64,000 bases of DNA from Desulfobacteraceae bacterium (GCA_003599865.1 QZKS01000087.1:1-64000), one strand, 5' to 3'; shown: positions 42,541 through 52,797, counted from the first letter of the stretch. Made by a program: numbers and translations. Notes: generated by a model not told the origin, from the letters alone.

Positions 42541-44931
42541 TCAGTTTTTCTTGTTTCGTAACAGATCCGCATACATCTGCCCTTCTATATATTTGGCTGC
42601 AGCGGCAACGGCACGGTCTGCCGTTCGGAAAACAGGAATGTCTCCTTTTTCCAGAGCCTCAACCAGGGGATCATAGATGGTTCCACCATCGACAACGGTA
42701 ATAATCGGTTTTTGGGATTGTTTTACCAGTTCCGGCAGCAATACGGCAATGCTGTTTTCCGAAAAATGCCCATCCGTACCGGGTTCGGGAAGGGTCTGCA
42801 TGGCCGGGGACATGGGGACAATTCCGATCACGATGCAGTCGACGGAAGGGTCCTGTAAAAGAACTTCGGTAATCTGAATGTGGAGAAGATCATTGGCAGC
42901 CGGGTTGATATCCATGGGATTTTTGATATCCACCAGCGCATCAAGGTGATGTTCCCGGATCAGCTTTTCCAGTCTGGAAATGGTAGCGGAAGACAGAGAA
43001 GACATTTGAAGGGAAAAGGTTTCTCCTTGTATATTGTCGGCCATTCCCACCGCAACAAATCCGGCGCCGCTGAGAACCGCCAGTCGGTTGCCGGTTATTT
43101 TTTTGGTATGAAACCTTGTGGCAAGAACATACAGATCTTCAAACTGGGAAAAGTTATCCGCAACCATGGCGCCTGCCTGTCTGACGCAGGATTCACAAAC
43201 CGCATAGTCACCGGCAAGGGATGCTGTATGGCTGGAGGTCGCGGTTTTTCCTTCCGGAGTGCGGCCGGCCTTGTAAAATATTATCTGCTTGCCGTTTTCA
43301 ACAGCCTGCCGGACAGACCGGCAAAAGGACAGGCCATCCATCTCGTTGAATCCTTCCATATAAATGGCGAGTATATCGATATGATCCAGATCCTTCAGAA
43401 AGGTTACGATATCTCCGACAGTGAGGTCGATCTGATTCCCGATGGAGATCATATATCCGGGATCAATATTGGGAAGTTTTCCGGTCCGGGTAATCAGAAA
43501 AGCGCCGCTTTGGCTGATGAAAGCCGAGTTACGTTTGGCGGTCAGGCGTTTTTCGGAAAGTTTTTCTTTGGGCACAAATACCGTGTCATAATGGCCGGGA
43601 AAGGAAATGACTCCCATGCAATTGCTGCCCAGAAAGACAGGACCTCCTTCTTTCGTCAAATGAGCGGAACTGATTTTTTGATGAAGCTGTTCCGCTTTTT
43701 GTTCGCTGCCCTTTTTTTCTCCGATTCCTGCCGGTATGAGCATGACCGACTCTGCTGCATCCAGATCAATGACCTGTTGGACAAGTCCGGGGACATTCTC
43801 GGCAGATACGGCAACAACAAAGAGGTCTATTTTCCTTTTTAAGGCGGAAAGACTGCTCACACACGTCACCCCATTAATTTCGGAAGCATCGGGACGGATA
43901 ATCACAATATTGGACTTCCGGAAGCCTGCTGCCAGAATGTTTTTCAGTATGATTTTTCCAAAGTTGTTTTTGGTGATAGACACACCGATGATGGCAATGG
44001 TTTTTGGATGCAGCAGATGATGAATTTTTGGCAGCGGCCTTTTGACGGGCAGCGGTTTGGGAAAGGAAAAACTGCAAAGCCCATCCAGGGGAACCATCTG
44101 ATAATCGGTAAATGCAAAGGGGTTGATTTCAAGCTCTTCAATAATGACCGGTGCATCCGGATTGAAAGGCGAGTAGTAGTTTGCCATGGAAATAAAAGAG
44201 GAAAAGCATTCAATCAACTGCTGGTCGGAAACAATTCGTGTTTGTCCTCTTGAGATGCCGGCCAGCTTTTGATAGGCAATGGTTTGCCGGAAAAGATGGA
44301 AAAAGGATTCTCCGTCAATCATCTCCGTTGAAGCGGATACAATGGCCTGCCCTTTTCGAAAGCGCGTAGCATAAAGTTCCGTATCGGTACCGCCAAGACC
44401 GGCGGTGATGATCATGCCGAATTCTCTGGTTTTGCGAATACTGACAAGCAGTTCGTTTCCAAAGGCTTCCGAGTCGGGCGGCATGTATTGACACAGCAAT
44501 ACACCCTGTATGTCCTTTCGAATTGCCTGCAGTAGATCTTCACCGGAAAGGTTTGCATAACAAGGGGGGCGCAGACTTTTGTTCTTTTCCATCCAGGAGG
44601 CATAGTTGGCCGGTATCTCATCCATCATTCTTCGCCGGCTGGAGCGAATTTTCGCGGGTTGATTGTCCAGGATTTTAACGCCCTTTACTTCGGTTTTGTG
44701 AATAATCGTCGGGGAAACGATTTTCATAACAATCCTGTTTCCGGGAATGGAAGACAACTCGTCTTCTCGGGGATGCGCATCTTTTTTCAGGAAATGTACT
44801 TGGGGAGGGGTTTCGGAACCGGAGTTTTTCAGCAGTTCATATATTTCATATTCGAATAAAAAGGTGCGATTTTCCTGAATCGCTTTTTGAAAAGACTGTG
44901 TGATCTTATCGAAATGGATCTGGACTTCCAT
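42541..44931 (-). CDS. ADP-forming acetate/acyl-CoA synthetase family protein, ATP-grasp domain N-terminal
   Basis: N-terminal ATP-grasp-like KIVSPTIIHKTEVKGVKI; CoA-binding PKTIAIIGVSITKNNFGKIILKNIL; FISQSGAF, phospho-His region SSHTASLAGDYAVCE. Confidence 0.88.
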   Translation of the reverse strand: MEVQIHFDKITQSFQKAIQENRTFLFEYEIYELLKNSGSETPPQVHFLKKDAHPREDELSSIPGNRIVMKIVSPTIIHKTEVKGVKILDNQPAKIRSSRRRMMDEIPANYASWMEKNKSLRPPCYANLSGEDLLQAIRKDIQGVLLCQYMPPDSEAFGNELLVSIRKTREFGMIITAGLGGTDTELYATRFRKGQAIVSASTEMIDGESFFHLFRQTIAYQKLAGISRGQTRIVSDQQLIECFSSFISMANYYSPFNPDAPVIIEELEINPFAFTDYQMVPLDGLCSFSFPKPLPVKRPLPKIHHLLHPKTIAIIGVSITKNNFGKIILKNILAAGFRKSNIVIIRPDASEINGVTCVSSLSALKRKIDLFVVAVSAENVPGLVQQVIDLDAAESVMLIPAGIGEKKGSEQKAEQLHQKISSAHLTKEGGPVFLGSNCMGVISFPGHYDTVFVPKEKLSEKRLTAKRNSAFISQSGAFLITRTGKLPNIDPGYMISIGNQIDLTVGDIVTFLKDLDHIDILAIYMEGFNEMDGLSFCRSVRQAVENGKQIIFYKAGRTPEGKTATSSHTASLAGDYAVCESCVRQAGAMVADNFSQFEDLYVLATRFHTKKITGNRLAVLSGAGFVAVGMADNIQGETFSLQMSSLSSATISRLEKLIREHHLDALVDIKNPMDINPAANDLLHIQITEVLLQDPSVDCIVIGIVPMSPAMQTLPEPGTDGHFSENSIAVLLPELVKQSQKPIITVVDGGTIYDPLVEALEKGDIPVFRTADRAVAAAAKYIEGQMYADLLRNKKN

Positions 44932-45148
44932 CTAATTGCGTTAGCCTTTCCCAAACAAAGACCGGTAAGCCAAAAGCGGATCATTGGCTGAAAAATCTCA
45001 CTTCTTCAAAACCGGGCGTCTGGTAATAAAGGGCGCCGGAACAGCCATGGTTTTATTGTGTCAATACAGATGATCGTAATGGAAAAAGAGAAGAATAACT
45101 ATCTAATAGGATAAAAACAGATTCTTTTCAAGAAATGATTTCCGTATG

Positions 45149-45181
45149 GCAAAAGGCAGGGAAACCATCCCTGCCTTTTGC
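45149..45181 (-). terminator. Terminator after the diheme protein gene
   Basis: GCAAAAGGCAGGG-aaaccat-CCCTGCCTTTTGC perfect 13-bp stem. Confidence 0.7.
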
Positions 45182-45194
45182 AGAAAAGAATTGT

Positions 45195-46412
45195 TTAGTA
45201 TAAGGATCGGATAAAACAGGTGCTGTCATCATCATCATCGGCGGCAGCGGTTGTATCCGTGTTTGAGGCAGGAACATTCGATTCGCTGATGGCACCATAA
45301 ATGATGACTTTTTCCTCATCAACGTAATTCCATCCGGCTTCCAGAACATTGATATCGGTTGTCCCTTCGGGAAGAGGCTCCACCCGGATGATGGTGGCGC
45401 TGCGTGAGCAGGAGCCTGCGTTGTGATCCCAGTCATAGTTGTACGGCCAGGTCACACTCTGATTGGAGGATTTGCTGGACTGGTCCGGAGGGCCCGGATT
45501 TTTCTGGGGAACAACTACCCGGAAAGGCCCTTCGCCATCCAGCTTGTTTTCAGATGTCAGAATGCCTTTGTCCATGGCGACCCCTTCCCGTTTATACGCC
45601 AGGATCATTTTCAAACCATTGGTGTTAACAATAGGATCATTGTTGTTTCTTCCAACACAGGATGGAGCGCTGTAGTCGCACCATTCACCGGAATCGTCTG
45701 CCTTGTAAAACAGGGATTGGGGATAGGTGCCGTTGACATGATAGAATTCCGGATCTTCCGATTCCGTCAGCGGGTGATAGTTTGACCACCCGTCAGGGGC
45801 ATATACGGTAATCCCGGTGGCGGAGTCAAGAATACCGGCATTCGTGAGCAGGGTTTCCATGGGTACACCGGTGTATTCGGCATAAAAGTCACCGGAGCGG
45901 GCAGTATTCATCAGGAGAAACTGGGTATGGGGCGCCATGGCCTCAAGTTCGGACCGCGTATACACACGGTAGGGTGCCTGTGTTTTGCCGGGGTCGTCGT
46001 TGCCGTCACCGGGAAAGCGTTCCGCCTCGATTTCGGTTTTGTTGGTATAACCGTCTCCATCGGAATCAAGGGTGTCAATGGCGGAAATGGCCGCTGCATT
46101 TCTACCGTTGGCAAAATAGGCGATCCCGTATTGGTTCAGGGTATCGACGATATTGCCTGATCCGTCGTAGCCATAGGAGTAATGACACCACTGACAACTG
46201 CCGAGAGACTCATAAACGCCTGGTTTTTGTTCGTATTGTCCCCCGGTATGACACAGTGCACAATGGTCCAGTTTGGAGCCGGCCATTCCCGGATAAGCGG
46301 CTAAAAAGTTAGCGGCATCACTTTCGCCTTCATGATGATAGGCTGCAAAAGCGATTGCGCAAAGAAGAAAAATACATGCCGGCACGATAAAGATGATGGA
46401 CTTTTTTTTCAT
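45195..46412 (-). CDS. Exported diheme cytochrome c-like protein with molybdopterin-oxidoreductase-like fold (GEGP motif)
   Basis: Signal peptide; two CxxCH motifs (CALCH, CQWCH); EF-hand-like DSDGDGYTN; YTGVPMETLLTNAGI; GEGPFRVVVP; C-terminus DDDDDSTCFIRSLY. Confidence 0.75.
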   Translation of the reverse strand: MKKKSIIFIVPACIFLLCAIAFAAYHHEGESDAANFLAAYPGMAGSKLDHCALCHTGGQYEQKPGVYESLGSCQWCHYSYGYDGSGNIVDTLNQYGIAYFANGRNAAAISAIDTLDSDGDGYTNKTEIEAERFPGDGNDDPGKTQAPYRVYTRSELEAMAPHTQFLLMNTARSGDFYAEYTGVPMETLLTNAGILDSATGITVYAPDGWSNYHPLTESEDPEFYHVNGTYPQSLFYKADDSGEWCDYSAPSCVGRNNNDPIVNTNGLKMILAYKREGVAMDKGILTSENKLDGEGPFRVVVPQKNPGPPDQSSKSSNQSVTWPYNYDWDHNAGSCSRSATIIRVEPLPEGTTDINVLEAGWNYVDEEKVIIYGAISESNVPASNTDTTAAADDDDDSTCFIRSLY

Positions 46413-46450
46413 ACTTCTTTCCTCCTGTTAAATGTTGTATATCGGCATCG

Positions 46451-47770
46451 CTAAAAATCGATACTGAATCTGCATGTTACGACACTTTCTCGATGGATGT
46501 AATCGACACTTCCATCCGGATTCACACGCGATCGGATCGGATCGGAAAAATCCGTATAGGTATAATCCAGAACAAACCGCTGCATGGGAAACAAAATCCA
46601 GTTTGCCGCAATACTGAAACCGTCAGCTTCCCTGACGGAAACAAAGCCATCCGGCGTAATCCAGTCCTTGTCTCCTGAAAAGTGTTCGATCCGGGCAGCA
46701 AGACAAAGGGCGCCGTATGTTCCTTCTTCAGGATTAAAAAAATGTTTTGGATACAAGGGCTTCATGACGCCGTTGGACAGGACAAGGTCTTCACCGGTAA
46801 GGCAATACAGAATACTCGCATACCAGGAATGAAAATCAGCGTCTCTTCTCCGTTGACCGGACGGCACAAGGTCTTTGTAGCGCAAGGCCATAAATTCTCC
46901 CATCAAGGCAAAGGGGCCTTCGGCCCATGCGGTTTCAAAACCAAACCGTTGTCTGCTGTCCACATCCTGCAATACGCCGAATTTGGTGTTTTGCAGCAGA
47001 ACGTAAATATTCCGGTTGCTTGAGGCCATACCGGTGCTTTTTACTTCCAGGTCCACATTGTTCAGTTCGATTTTGGAATAGGTCATGGATGTACCGATCT
47101 GAAAAGATGATAAAAATGGAAGATGTCGATTTTTGAATGGAGCATATACCAGGCGGGTTGAAAATTCAGGATCATCGCCCTGGTTTCCTTCGCTGGAACC
47201 GTCGATTCCATTTCCATTGAAGATACCGGCGGAGTAAACAAAGGATTGATCAAAAAAGGATCCGGAGAGCATCGCTCCCACGTCACGACCCGGCGTGAGG
47301 TAATACCCCATGGAACGTTCGGCAAAGTAAAATCCTTTGTCTTTTGTCTGCCATTCCAGGCTGAACGGTTCCTTGAACTGGCCGAATCGCAGAAAATGGA
47401 CACCGTAGACGCATTCCCCGGATGCATCGATCAGATGTTTGGTATCGTTTCCCTGAAATTCATATTCCAGGTCGAATTTGAAATATCGCGTCAGTGTTCC
47501 CCGGAAAGCAAGGCGGGACCGGCGGATATCAAATCCGTCATCCGCCCTCTCCTGTTCTCCAAAGGTTTGGTAGTCAACCTGAAAAGCACCGCCAAGGTGC
47601 AGGGCCATTCCCCCTTCCTGTTCGGATTTTATATAAAATCCGTCATCATATCCGGCAAAAAAGATCCGTTCCGCACGGGATTCTCCGGCGATAGCCAGGA
47701 ATAACAGGAGGAAACCAAGTACAAGGGCCGGCCTGTCGACTTTCTGCAATACACCTTGAAGGTGGAACAT
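46451..47770 (-). CDS. OprO/OprP-type outer membrane porin
   Basis: FDIRRSRLAFRGTLTRYFKFDLEYEFQGN, HFLRFGQFKEPFSLE, RSMGYYLTPGRDVGAMLSG, C-terminal aromatic CRFSIDF. Confidence 0.85.
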   Translation of the reverse strand: MFHLQGVLQKVDRPALVLGFLLLFLAIAGESRAERIFFAGYDDGFYIKSEQEGGMALHLGGAFQVDYQTFGEQERADDGFDIRRSRLAFRGTLTRYFKFDLEYEFQGNDTKHLIDASGECVYGVHFLRFGQFKEPFSLEWQTKDKGFYFAERSMGYYLTPGRDVGAMLSGSFFDQSFVYSAGIFNGNGIDGSSEGNQGDDPEFSTRLVYAPFKNRHLPFLSSFQIGTSMTYSKIELNNVDLEVKSTGMASSNRNIYVLLQNTKFGVLQDVDSRQRFGFETAWAEGPFALMGEFMALRYKDLVPSGQRRRDADFHSWYASILYCLTGEDLVLSNGVMKPLYPKHFFNPEEGTYGALCLAARIEHFSGDKDWITPDGFVSVREADGFSIAANWILFPMQRFVLDYTYTDFSDPIRSRVNPDGSVDYIHRESVVTCRFSIDF

Positions 47771-48036
47771 AAATGCCTTCCATATTATCGTGATAAAAAG
47801 TAATTTTGATATCCATAAGAGGTATCCTTGTCAATGATGAAAAACAAATAGTGGATAAAAATCCATATAAATGACTATAAATAACCATAACTGACACAAC
47901 GAGGAAGTTGAATAGTTACATTGGATTAAAAAAAACTGAAGGTTTGCAGGCAATCAGCCGATATCACCAGGTAGTGCCTTGTTTTCAGGAACATGGTGAA
48001 TCGTGAGTTGCAGAAAGAAAAAACAGGAGGGTCCCC

Positions 48037-48846
48037 ATGATTCAAGGAATTTCACCGGCAATTTCAGCAGTTAAAAATCTGGGCAAACGCATTGGAAATG
48101 TGGCAAACAATGTAGCCAATGTGGCAACTGCCGGTTACAAGAAGAGCCGGTCAACGGCCACCCCGCTTCCGGGATATCATGTAAACACCGCTTCCGGAAC
48201 ATCTTCGGTGGGCATGGGGTCTGCTCTTGAAGATATTTCTAAAGTATTTCAGCAAGGTGCCTTTGAACCCAATGTCTCCCCGACCAGCATGGCCATTGGC
48301 GGAGAAGGTTTTTTCATTGTCCGGGACGGGGAAGGGAAATCGTACTATACGCGGGAAGGCAATTTCAGCTTTAATCAAAACGGCAGCCTGGTGAACTCCC
48401 AAGGCTTTATTGTGCAGGGCCGGCATATGGATCCGACCGGGTCACCCCAGGGATCACTGGGAGACATTTCCATAGACGGCTACAATGCCGGTGAACTCGA
48501 AGCCATCGCGGTCAGTCCGGATGGTGTCATAACCGGAAGCTATACAAACGGCAATCCGGTAGACCTGTTCCAGGTGGCAACGGCTGATTTTCAGAACCCC
48601 AATGGTCTGGAACAGTTGGGAAACAATCTTTTTGCCGCAACCGGAGATTCCGGCAGTGCCATTACCGGAAGCCCGGGCTCCGGAGGCCTGGGACAAATCG
48701 TTCCCCATGCTTTGGAAATGTCCAATGTGGATCTTGTGGAAGAGTTCACCATGCTCATCCTGTTTAAAAGAAGCTTTCAGGCCAATGTAAAGGTGATCGA
48801 GGTGGAGAACGAGCTGAAAGGGGATGTGCTTGATATCATATCCTGA
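48037..48846 (+). CDS. Flagellar hook/basal-body rod family protein (FlgE/F/G-like)
   Basis: NLGKRIGNVANNVANVATAGYKKSRS, GGEGFFIVRDGEGKSYYTREGNFSFNQNGSLVNSQGFIVQG, SNVDLVEEFTMLILFKRSFQANVKVI. Confidence 0.88.
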   Translation: MIQGISPAISAVKNLGKRIGNVANNVANVATAGYKKSRSTATPLPGYHVNTASGTSSVGMGSALEDISKVFQQGAFEPNVSPTSMAIGGEGFFIVRDGEGKSYYTREGNFSFNQNGSLVNSQGFIVQGRHMDPTGSPQGSLGDISIDGYNAGELEAIAVSPDGVITGSYTNGNPVDLFQVATADFQNPNGLEQLGNNLFAATGDSGSAITGSPGSGGLGQIVPHALEMSNVDLVEEFTMLILFKRSFQANVKVIEVENELKGDVLDIIS

Positions 48847-48885
48847 ATCCGGAAACCGGCCGATATTCGGAACATTGTATGAAGA

Positions 48886-49359
48886 TCATATGGCGTTCCG
48901 GGCATCCATCAACAGGCGGATATGATTTCTTTCCTCATCACAAATGGTCTGAATTACAGTTGAATCATCTCCATGAAACAGCTTCTTGATTTCATGAAAA
49001 TACAAGAGAGTGTCTTTCTCAAACCGGATGGCGGTCTGAATCAACTGGTCACGGGTAAGGGCATGTTCGATCTTCAATGATTCCGATATTTCCGAAACCA
49101 GCAATTGGATAAACATTCCATATTCTCCAAACAATGCATCCTGAACTGCCGGCGTTCCGGTGATTTTGGATGAGAGTTCCTTATACAGGGCTTCGTGCTT
49201 CTGCTCCTGATCAATCAGAAACAGCAGGATGGATTTCAGGTCATCATCCTGGAACGAGGTAACCGCCTTTTCGTAAAACTCCCTTCCTTTTTTTTCCAGC
49301 CATATTGCCACATCCAGAACCGATTCAATGGATTTGATGCTGTTGATGAGATCAAACAT
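48886..49359 (-). CDS. Ferritin-like (rubrerythrin-type) protein
   Basis: IWLEKKGREFYEKAVTSFQDDDLKSILLFLIDQEQKHEALYKEL...CDEERNHIRLL di-iron carboxylate pattern. Confidence 0.8.
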   Translation of the reverse strand: MFDLINSIKSIESVLDVAIWLEKKGREFYEKAVTSFQDDDLKSILLFLIDQEQKHEALYKELSSKITGTPAVQDALFGEYGMFIQLLVSEISESLKIEHALTRDQLIQTAIRFEKDTLLYFHEIKKLFHGDDSTVIQTICDEERNHIRLLMDARNAI

Positions 49360-49412
49360 GGTTTGTCCTCCGGTTATTGTGCTGTTTTATCAAAAACGGT
49401 TTCCGTTAAAAT

Positions 49413-49456
49413 GATAAAGGCAGCTACCCTAATATGAAAGGATACCTGCCTTTATC
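49413..49456 (-). terminator. Terminator candidate after cytochrome c3 gene
   Basis: GATAAAGGCAG...CTGCCTTTATC perfect 11-bp arms, then ATTTTAAC on the minus strand. Confidence 0.5.
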
Positions 49457-49479
49457 AAAAGGGCTGCCAAAAACCGCGA

Positions 49480-49926
49480 TTATTTCTTAGGATGGCATTC
49501 TTTGCATGTGGTGGGTGCGGCCTTGGTGTTGTTCTTTTTGTTATAGTCCTTATGACATCCCTGGCAATTGTCATGAATGGCTTCATGATGAAAGGCCAGT
49601 TTGTCTGCTTTGGAAAGCTTGCCTTTGGGTTTTTTTTCGGTTTTGCTGTGGCATTCAATACAGTTTTTTACATTGTCCCCTTCTTTCAGGCTGGTCAAGG
49701 GCTGGCCTTTTTCATCGTGATGGCATTCTCCGCAGCCGGCCTTGTACTCGACAACATGCTTTTTGTGGGAAAACTCAACGATACCCTTTTCATGTTTCGC
49801 ATACGCCTTGTTTTCCATCTTGATGACATCCTGAACCGCCGTACCGGCAGAGAGCACTCCAACACCGGCAATACAGACAGCAGCAACACCAGTCAGTGCG
49901 ATTTTTAACAGAGTTCTCATTTTCAT
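49480..49926 (-). CDS. Tetraheme cytochrome c3-type periplasmic protein
   Basis: Signal peptide; four CxxCH motifs CGECH, CIECH, CQGCH, CKECH; paired HH residues typical of class III. Confidence 0.9.
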   Translation of the reverse strand: MKMRTLLKIALTGVAAVCIAGVGVLSAGTAVQDVIKMENKAYAKHEKGIVEFSHKKHVVEYKAGCGECHHDEKGQPLTSLKEGDNVKNCIECHSKTEKKPKGKLSKADKLAFHHEAIHDNCQGCHKDYNKKNNTKAAPTTCKECHPKK

Positions 49927-50033
49927 GTTTCCGTAATCCTCCCTTGGACCTGGTTAGTATATGAAAGAAAAAACGTAATAACAAACGTAAGCAGATAAGA
50001 TGACCGCTAATTTATCAACTACACTGCTGTCTG

Positions 50034-52214
50034 TCAATCCCATATTAGTTTGCGGGCCAGCCCGGACAGACGCTCCCTTGGTTTGTCATTGTTGACGGCA
50101 ACCGATAATGCCTTGCGGGTTCCAATGAGAATCACCAGTTTTTTTCCCCGGGTCATGGCGGTATACAAGAGGTTTCGCTGCAGCATGACATAATGCTGGG
50201 TCAGCAGCGGGACGATGACCACCGGATATTCCGATCCCTGGGATTTGTGAACCGAGATCGCATAGGCCAGGGAAAGCTCGTGCATCTCCTCCGGTTCATA
50301 TTCGACCTTCCTTCCTTCATAATCCACGGTCACCAGCCGGGTCTGGTGGTCGATGGCTGCAATGGTTCCGATATCCCCGTTAAACACATCCTTTTCATAG
50401 TTGTTTTTCAAATGCATGACCTTGTCGTTTGGTTTATAGGTGATCCCCATAATTTCCATTCCGGTATGATCCGGATTCAGGGTTTTCTGGAGCGCCTGGT
50501 TCAGATTGATCGTTCCGATCAATCCCTTGTGCATGGGGGTCAGCACCTGAATGTCCCGGATGGGATCAAAGCCGAACCGATGGGGAATGGATTCGGCGCA
50601 CAGGGTTTTGATGGTTTCCACCACGGTATCGGGGCTGCTCTGCCGGATAAAATAAAATTCCGAGAGTTCATCTTCCGGGCCGGCGGTCTGAAAGTCCGGG
50701 ATCTCGCCCGGATGATTCCAGTCCCGGACCATATGGGCATTAACGATAATCGGGCTCTCCTGGGCCTGCCGGAAAATGGTTTTCAGATAATAGACGGGAA
50801 CGGCATGGGATTGAATGATGTCTTTCAGGACATTTCCCGGGCCTACGGAAGGAAGCTGAAAAACATCCCCCACCAGGATCAATACCGATGTCACCGGAAC
50901 AGCCCTGATCAGATGAAACAGCAGGAGGGTGTCCACCATGGATGCTTCGTCAATGATAATCACATCCGCGTCAATAGGGTTGTTCGGGTTGATCTCAAAC
51001 CGCTGCTCTTTTAAATTGTATTTCAGCAGACGATGGATGGTTTTGGCATCCCGCTGTACGACTTCGGAAAGGCGTTTGGCGGCGCGGCCGGTAGGGGCAG
51101 CCAGAACCACCAGCTTTCCCATTCGCTCAAAGATGGCGTTTACGGACCGGATCAGGGTGGTTTTTCCGGTTCCGGGCCCGCCGGTGATGACCGCCACACG
51201 ATGCTTCAGAATCTGTTCCAGAACTTCCAGTTGTCCGGCGGAGAGCTGGATGGCCAGTTTTTTCAGTATTTCACAGGTAAGCTCTTCCGGATTCATGTTC
51301 AGCATCGGCATGGGTACGGACAACAGGGCCTTGAACCGATTGGCGATCCCCTGTTCCGCGGCATGCAGCTCTTTGGAATATACGGCTTTTTGATCCTGTT
51401 TGTCCGGAATATCCTCCCGGACAAGAATGCCGCTGTCTGCCAGCTCGTCCAGGGCAAGGGCGGCAATTTCCGGATCGATCTGAAAGGTCTGCCCGCATTG
51501 ATCAATGATGACGGTATCCGGAAGAAAGGTATGGCCATCGTTTTCCCCCTGGCCGATGAGATACCGAATGCACCCCCGGACCCGTTTGGGGTCGTCCTTG
51601 GGCAGGCCGTTGTGCCGGGTGATGGTGTCGGCGATCAGAAAACCAATCCCCGGGATGTCTTCGGCAAGCCGGAAAGGGTCTTTTTTCAGGATATCCAGGG
51701 CTTCTTCTCCATATTCCTGCAGGATGCGGGCACTGTAGGCACCCTTGATCCCCCGGGCCTGCAGAAACTGCATCAGTTCCCGGACGATATGGTGTCCTTT
51801 CCACGAGCGTTCAATCAGCCCGGCCTTTGCCTTGCCGATCCCATTGACCTCGGTGAGTCTTTCCGGACATTGTTCAATGACCTCCAGTGTTTTTTTGCCA
51901 AAATGCCGGACAAGGCGCTTGGCGATCAAAGGGCCGATGTTTTTGATCACACCGGACTCCAGGTATTTCCGAATCCCCTCGATGGTTTCCGGAAGGCTGA
52001 CCGCAAAGGTTTCAATCTTGAACTGCTGTCCATAACGGGGATGGGTTTCCCAGTTTCCGCTGAGGCGAAGGGTCTGGCCGGGTGAAATGCCCGCCATGAA
52101 ACCGACAATGGTGATCATGCTGCCGGGCGTTCCGGTTGCCAGCCGGGCAATGGTATAGTGGTTTTCCTCGTTCTGAAAGGTAATCCGTTCCAGGTTTCCC
52201 TCAAGGATGATCAT
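50034..52214 (-). CDS. recD2: RecD2-type ATP-dependent DNA helicase
   Basis: Start MIILEGNLERITFQNEENHYTIARL; GIGKAKAGLI HhH, ITGGPGTGKTTLIRSVNAIF, IIDEASMVDTLLL, LAYAISVHKSQGSEYPVVIVPL. Confidence 0.94.
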   Translation of the reverse strand: MIILEGNLERITFQNEENHYTIARLATGTPGSMITIVGFMAGISPGQTLRLSGNWETHPRYGQQFKIETFAVSLPETIEGIRKYLESGVIKNIGPLIAKRLVRHFGKKTLEVIEQCPERLTEVNGIGKAKAGLIERSWKGHHIVRELMQFLQARGIKGAYSARILQEYGEEALDILKKDPFRLAEDIPGIGFLIADTITRHNGLPKDDPKRVRGCIRYLIGQGENDGHTFLPDTVIIDQCGQTFQIDPEIAALALDELADSGILVREDIPDKQDQKAVYSKELHAAEQGIANRFKALLSVPMPMLNMNPEELTCEILKKLAIQLSAGQLEVLEQILKHRVAVITGGPGTGKTTLIRSVNAIFERMGKLVVLAAPTGRAAKRLSEVVQRDAKTIHRLLKYNLKEQRFEINPNNPIDADVIIIDEASMVDTLLLFHLIRAVPVTSVLILVGDVFQLPSVGPGNVLKDIIQSHAVPVYYLKTIFRQAQESPIIVNAHMVRDWNHPGEIPDFQTAGPEDELSEFYFIRQSSPDTVVETIKTLCAESIPHRFGFDPIRDIQVLTPMHKGLIGTINLNQALQKTLNPDHTGMEIMGITYKPNDKVMHLKNNYEKDVFNGDIGTIAAIDHQTRLVTVDYEGRKVEYEPEEMHELSLAYAISVHKSQGSEYPVVIVPLLTQHYVMLQRNLLYTAMTRGKKLVILIGTRKALSVAVNNDKPRERLSGLARKLIWD

Positions 52215-52792
52215 GCGGGTTTCCGGCTCCCTGTCATCCATATTGCGGCATCCAGCAGGTTTTCGGCAATATGGTCGGGGACAATTTGTTTTTCGGCAAG
52301 CGCAGTCCTTGCTTGTGGACCATTGCCGGTCAGCACCAGGATCGTTTTTCCGCAGCCCGCATTTAGGCCGCACTCAATATCCCGGGCGCTGTCGCCCACC
52401 ATGAACGACATTTCCATGTCGATCGGATAGGCCTGTTGCGCCTGCCGGATCAGGCCCGGCAGGGGTTTGCGGCATCGGCAGCCATCTTCGGGCGTGTGCG
52501 GGCAGTAAAAGATATCGGTGAGCCGTCCGCCGGCGGCAAGGATCTCCTGTTTCATCATGGAAAACATATATTCAAGGTCGGAAAGCGGAACCATTCCCCG
52601 GTTGACCATGGACTGGTTGGTAATCAGGAAGACCTGAAAATCGTGTTGGGTCAGAAGCCGGATGGCTTCCAGGCTTCCGTCGATAAAGACAACCTCCTCC
52701 CAGCTTTTGATATAGTCGGGAGAATCCATATTGATGACACCGTCCTTGTCCAGAAATACGGTATATCGCTGTTTGCTTTTCATGAATACCAA
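52211..52792 (-). CDS. gmhB: D-glycero-beta-D-manno-heptose 1,7-bisphosphate 7-phosphatase (HAD-IIIA)
   Basis: YTVFLDKDGVINMDSPDYI, VFLITNQSMVNRGM, CPHTPEDGCRCRKPLPGLI, MVGDSARDIECGLNAGC. Confidence 0.88.
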   Translation of the reverse strand: MVFMKSKQRYTVFLDKDGVINMDSPDYIKSWEEVVFIDGSLEAIRLLTQHDFQVFLITNQSMVNRGMVPLSDLEYMFSMMKQEILAAGGRLTDIFYCPHTPEDGCRCRKPLPGLIRQAQQAYPIDMEMSFMVGDSARDIECGLNAGCGKTILVLTGNGPQARTALAEKQIVPDHIAENLLDAAIWMTGSRKPA

Positions 52793-52797
52793 GTCTG

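Noticed and set aside
42880-43842. 320-aa plus-strand ORF opposite the acyl-CoA synthetase
   Set aside because: Shadow of a confident coding gene, no family motifs.
51033-52085. 350-aa plus-strand ORF opposite recD2
   Set aside because: Antisense to a clearly recognisable helicase; composition-driven shadow ORF with no recognisable motif.
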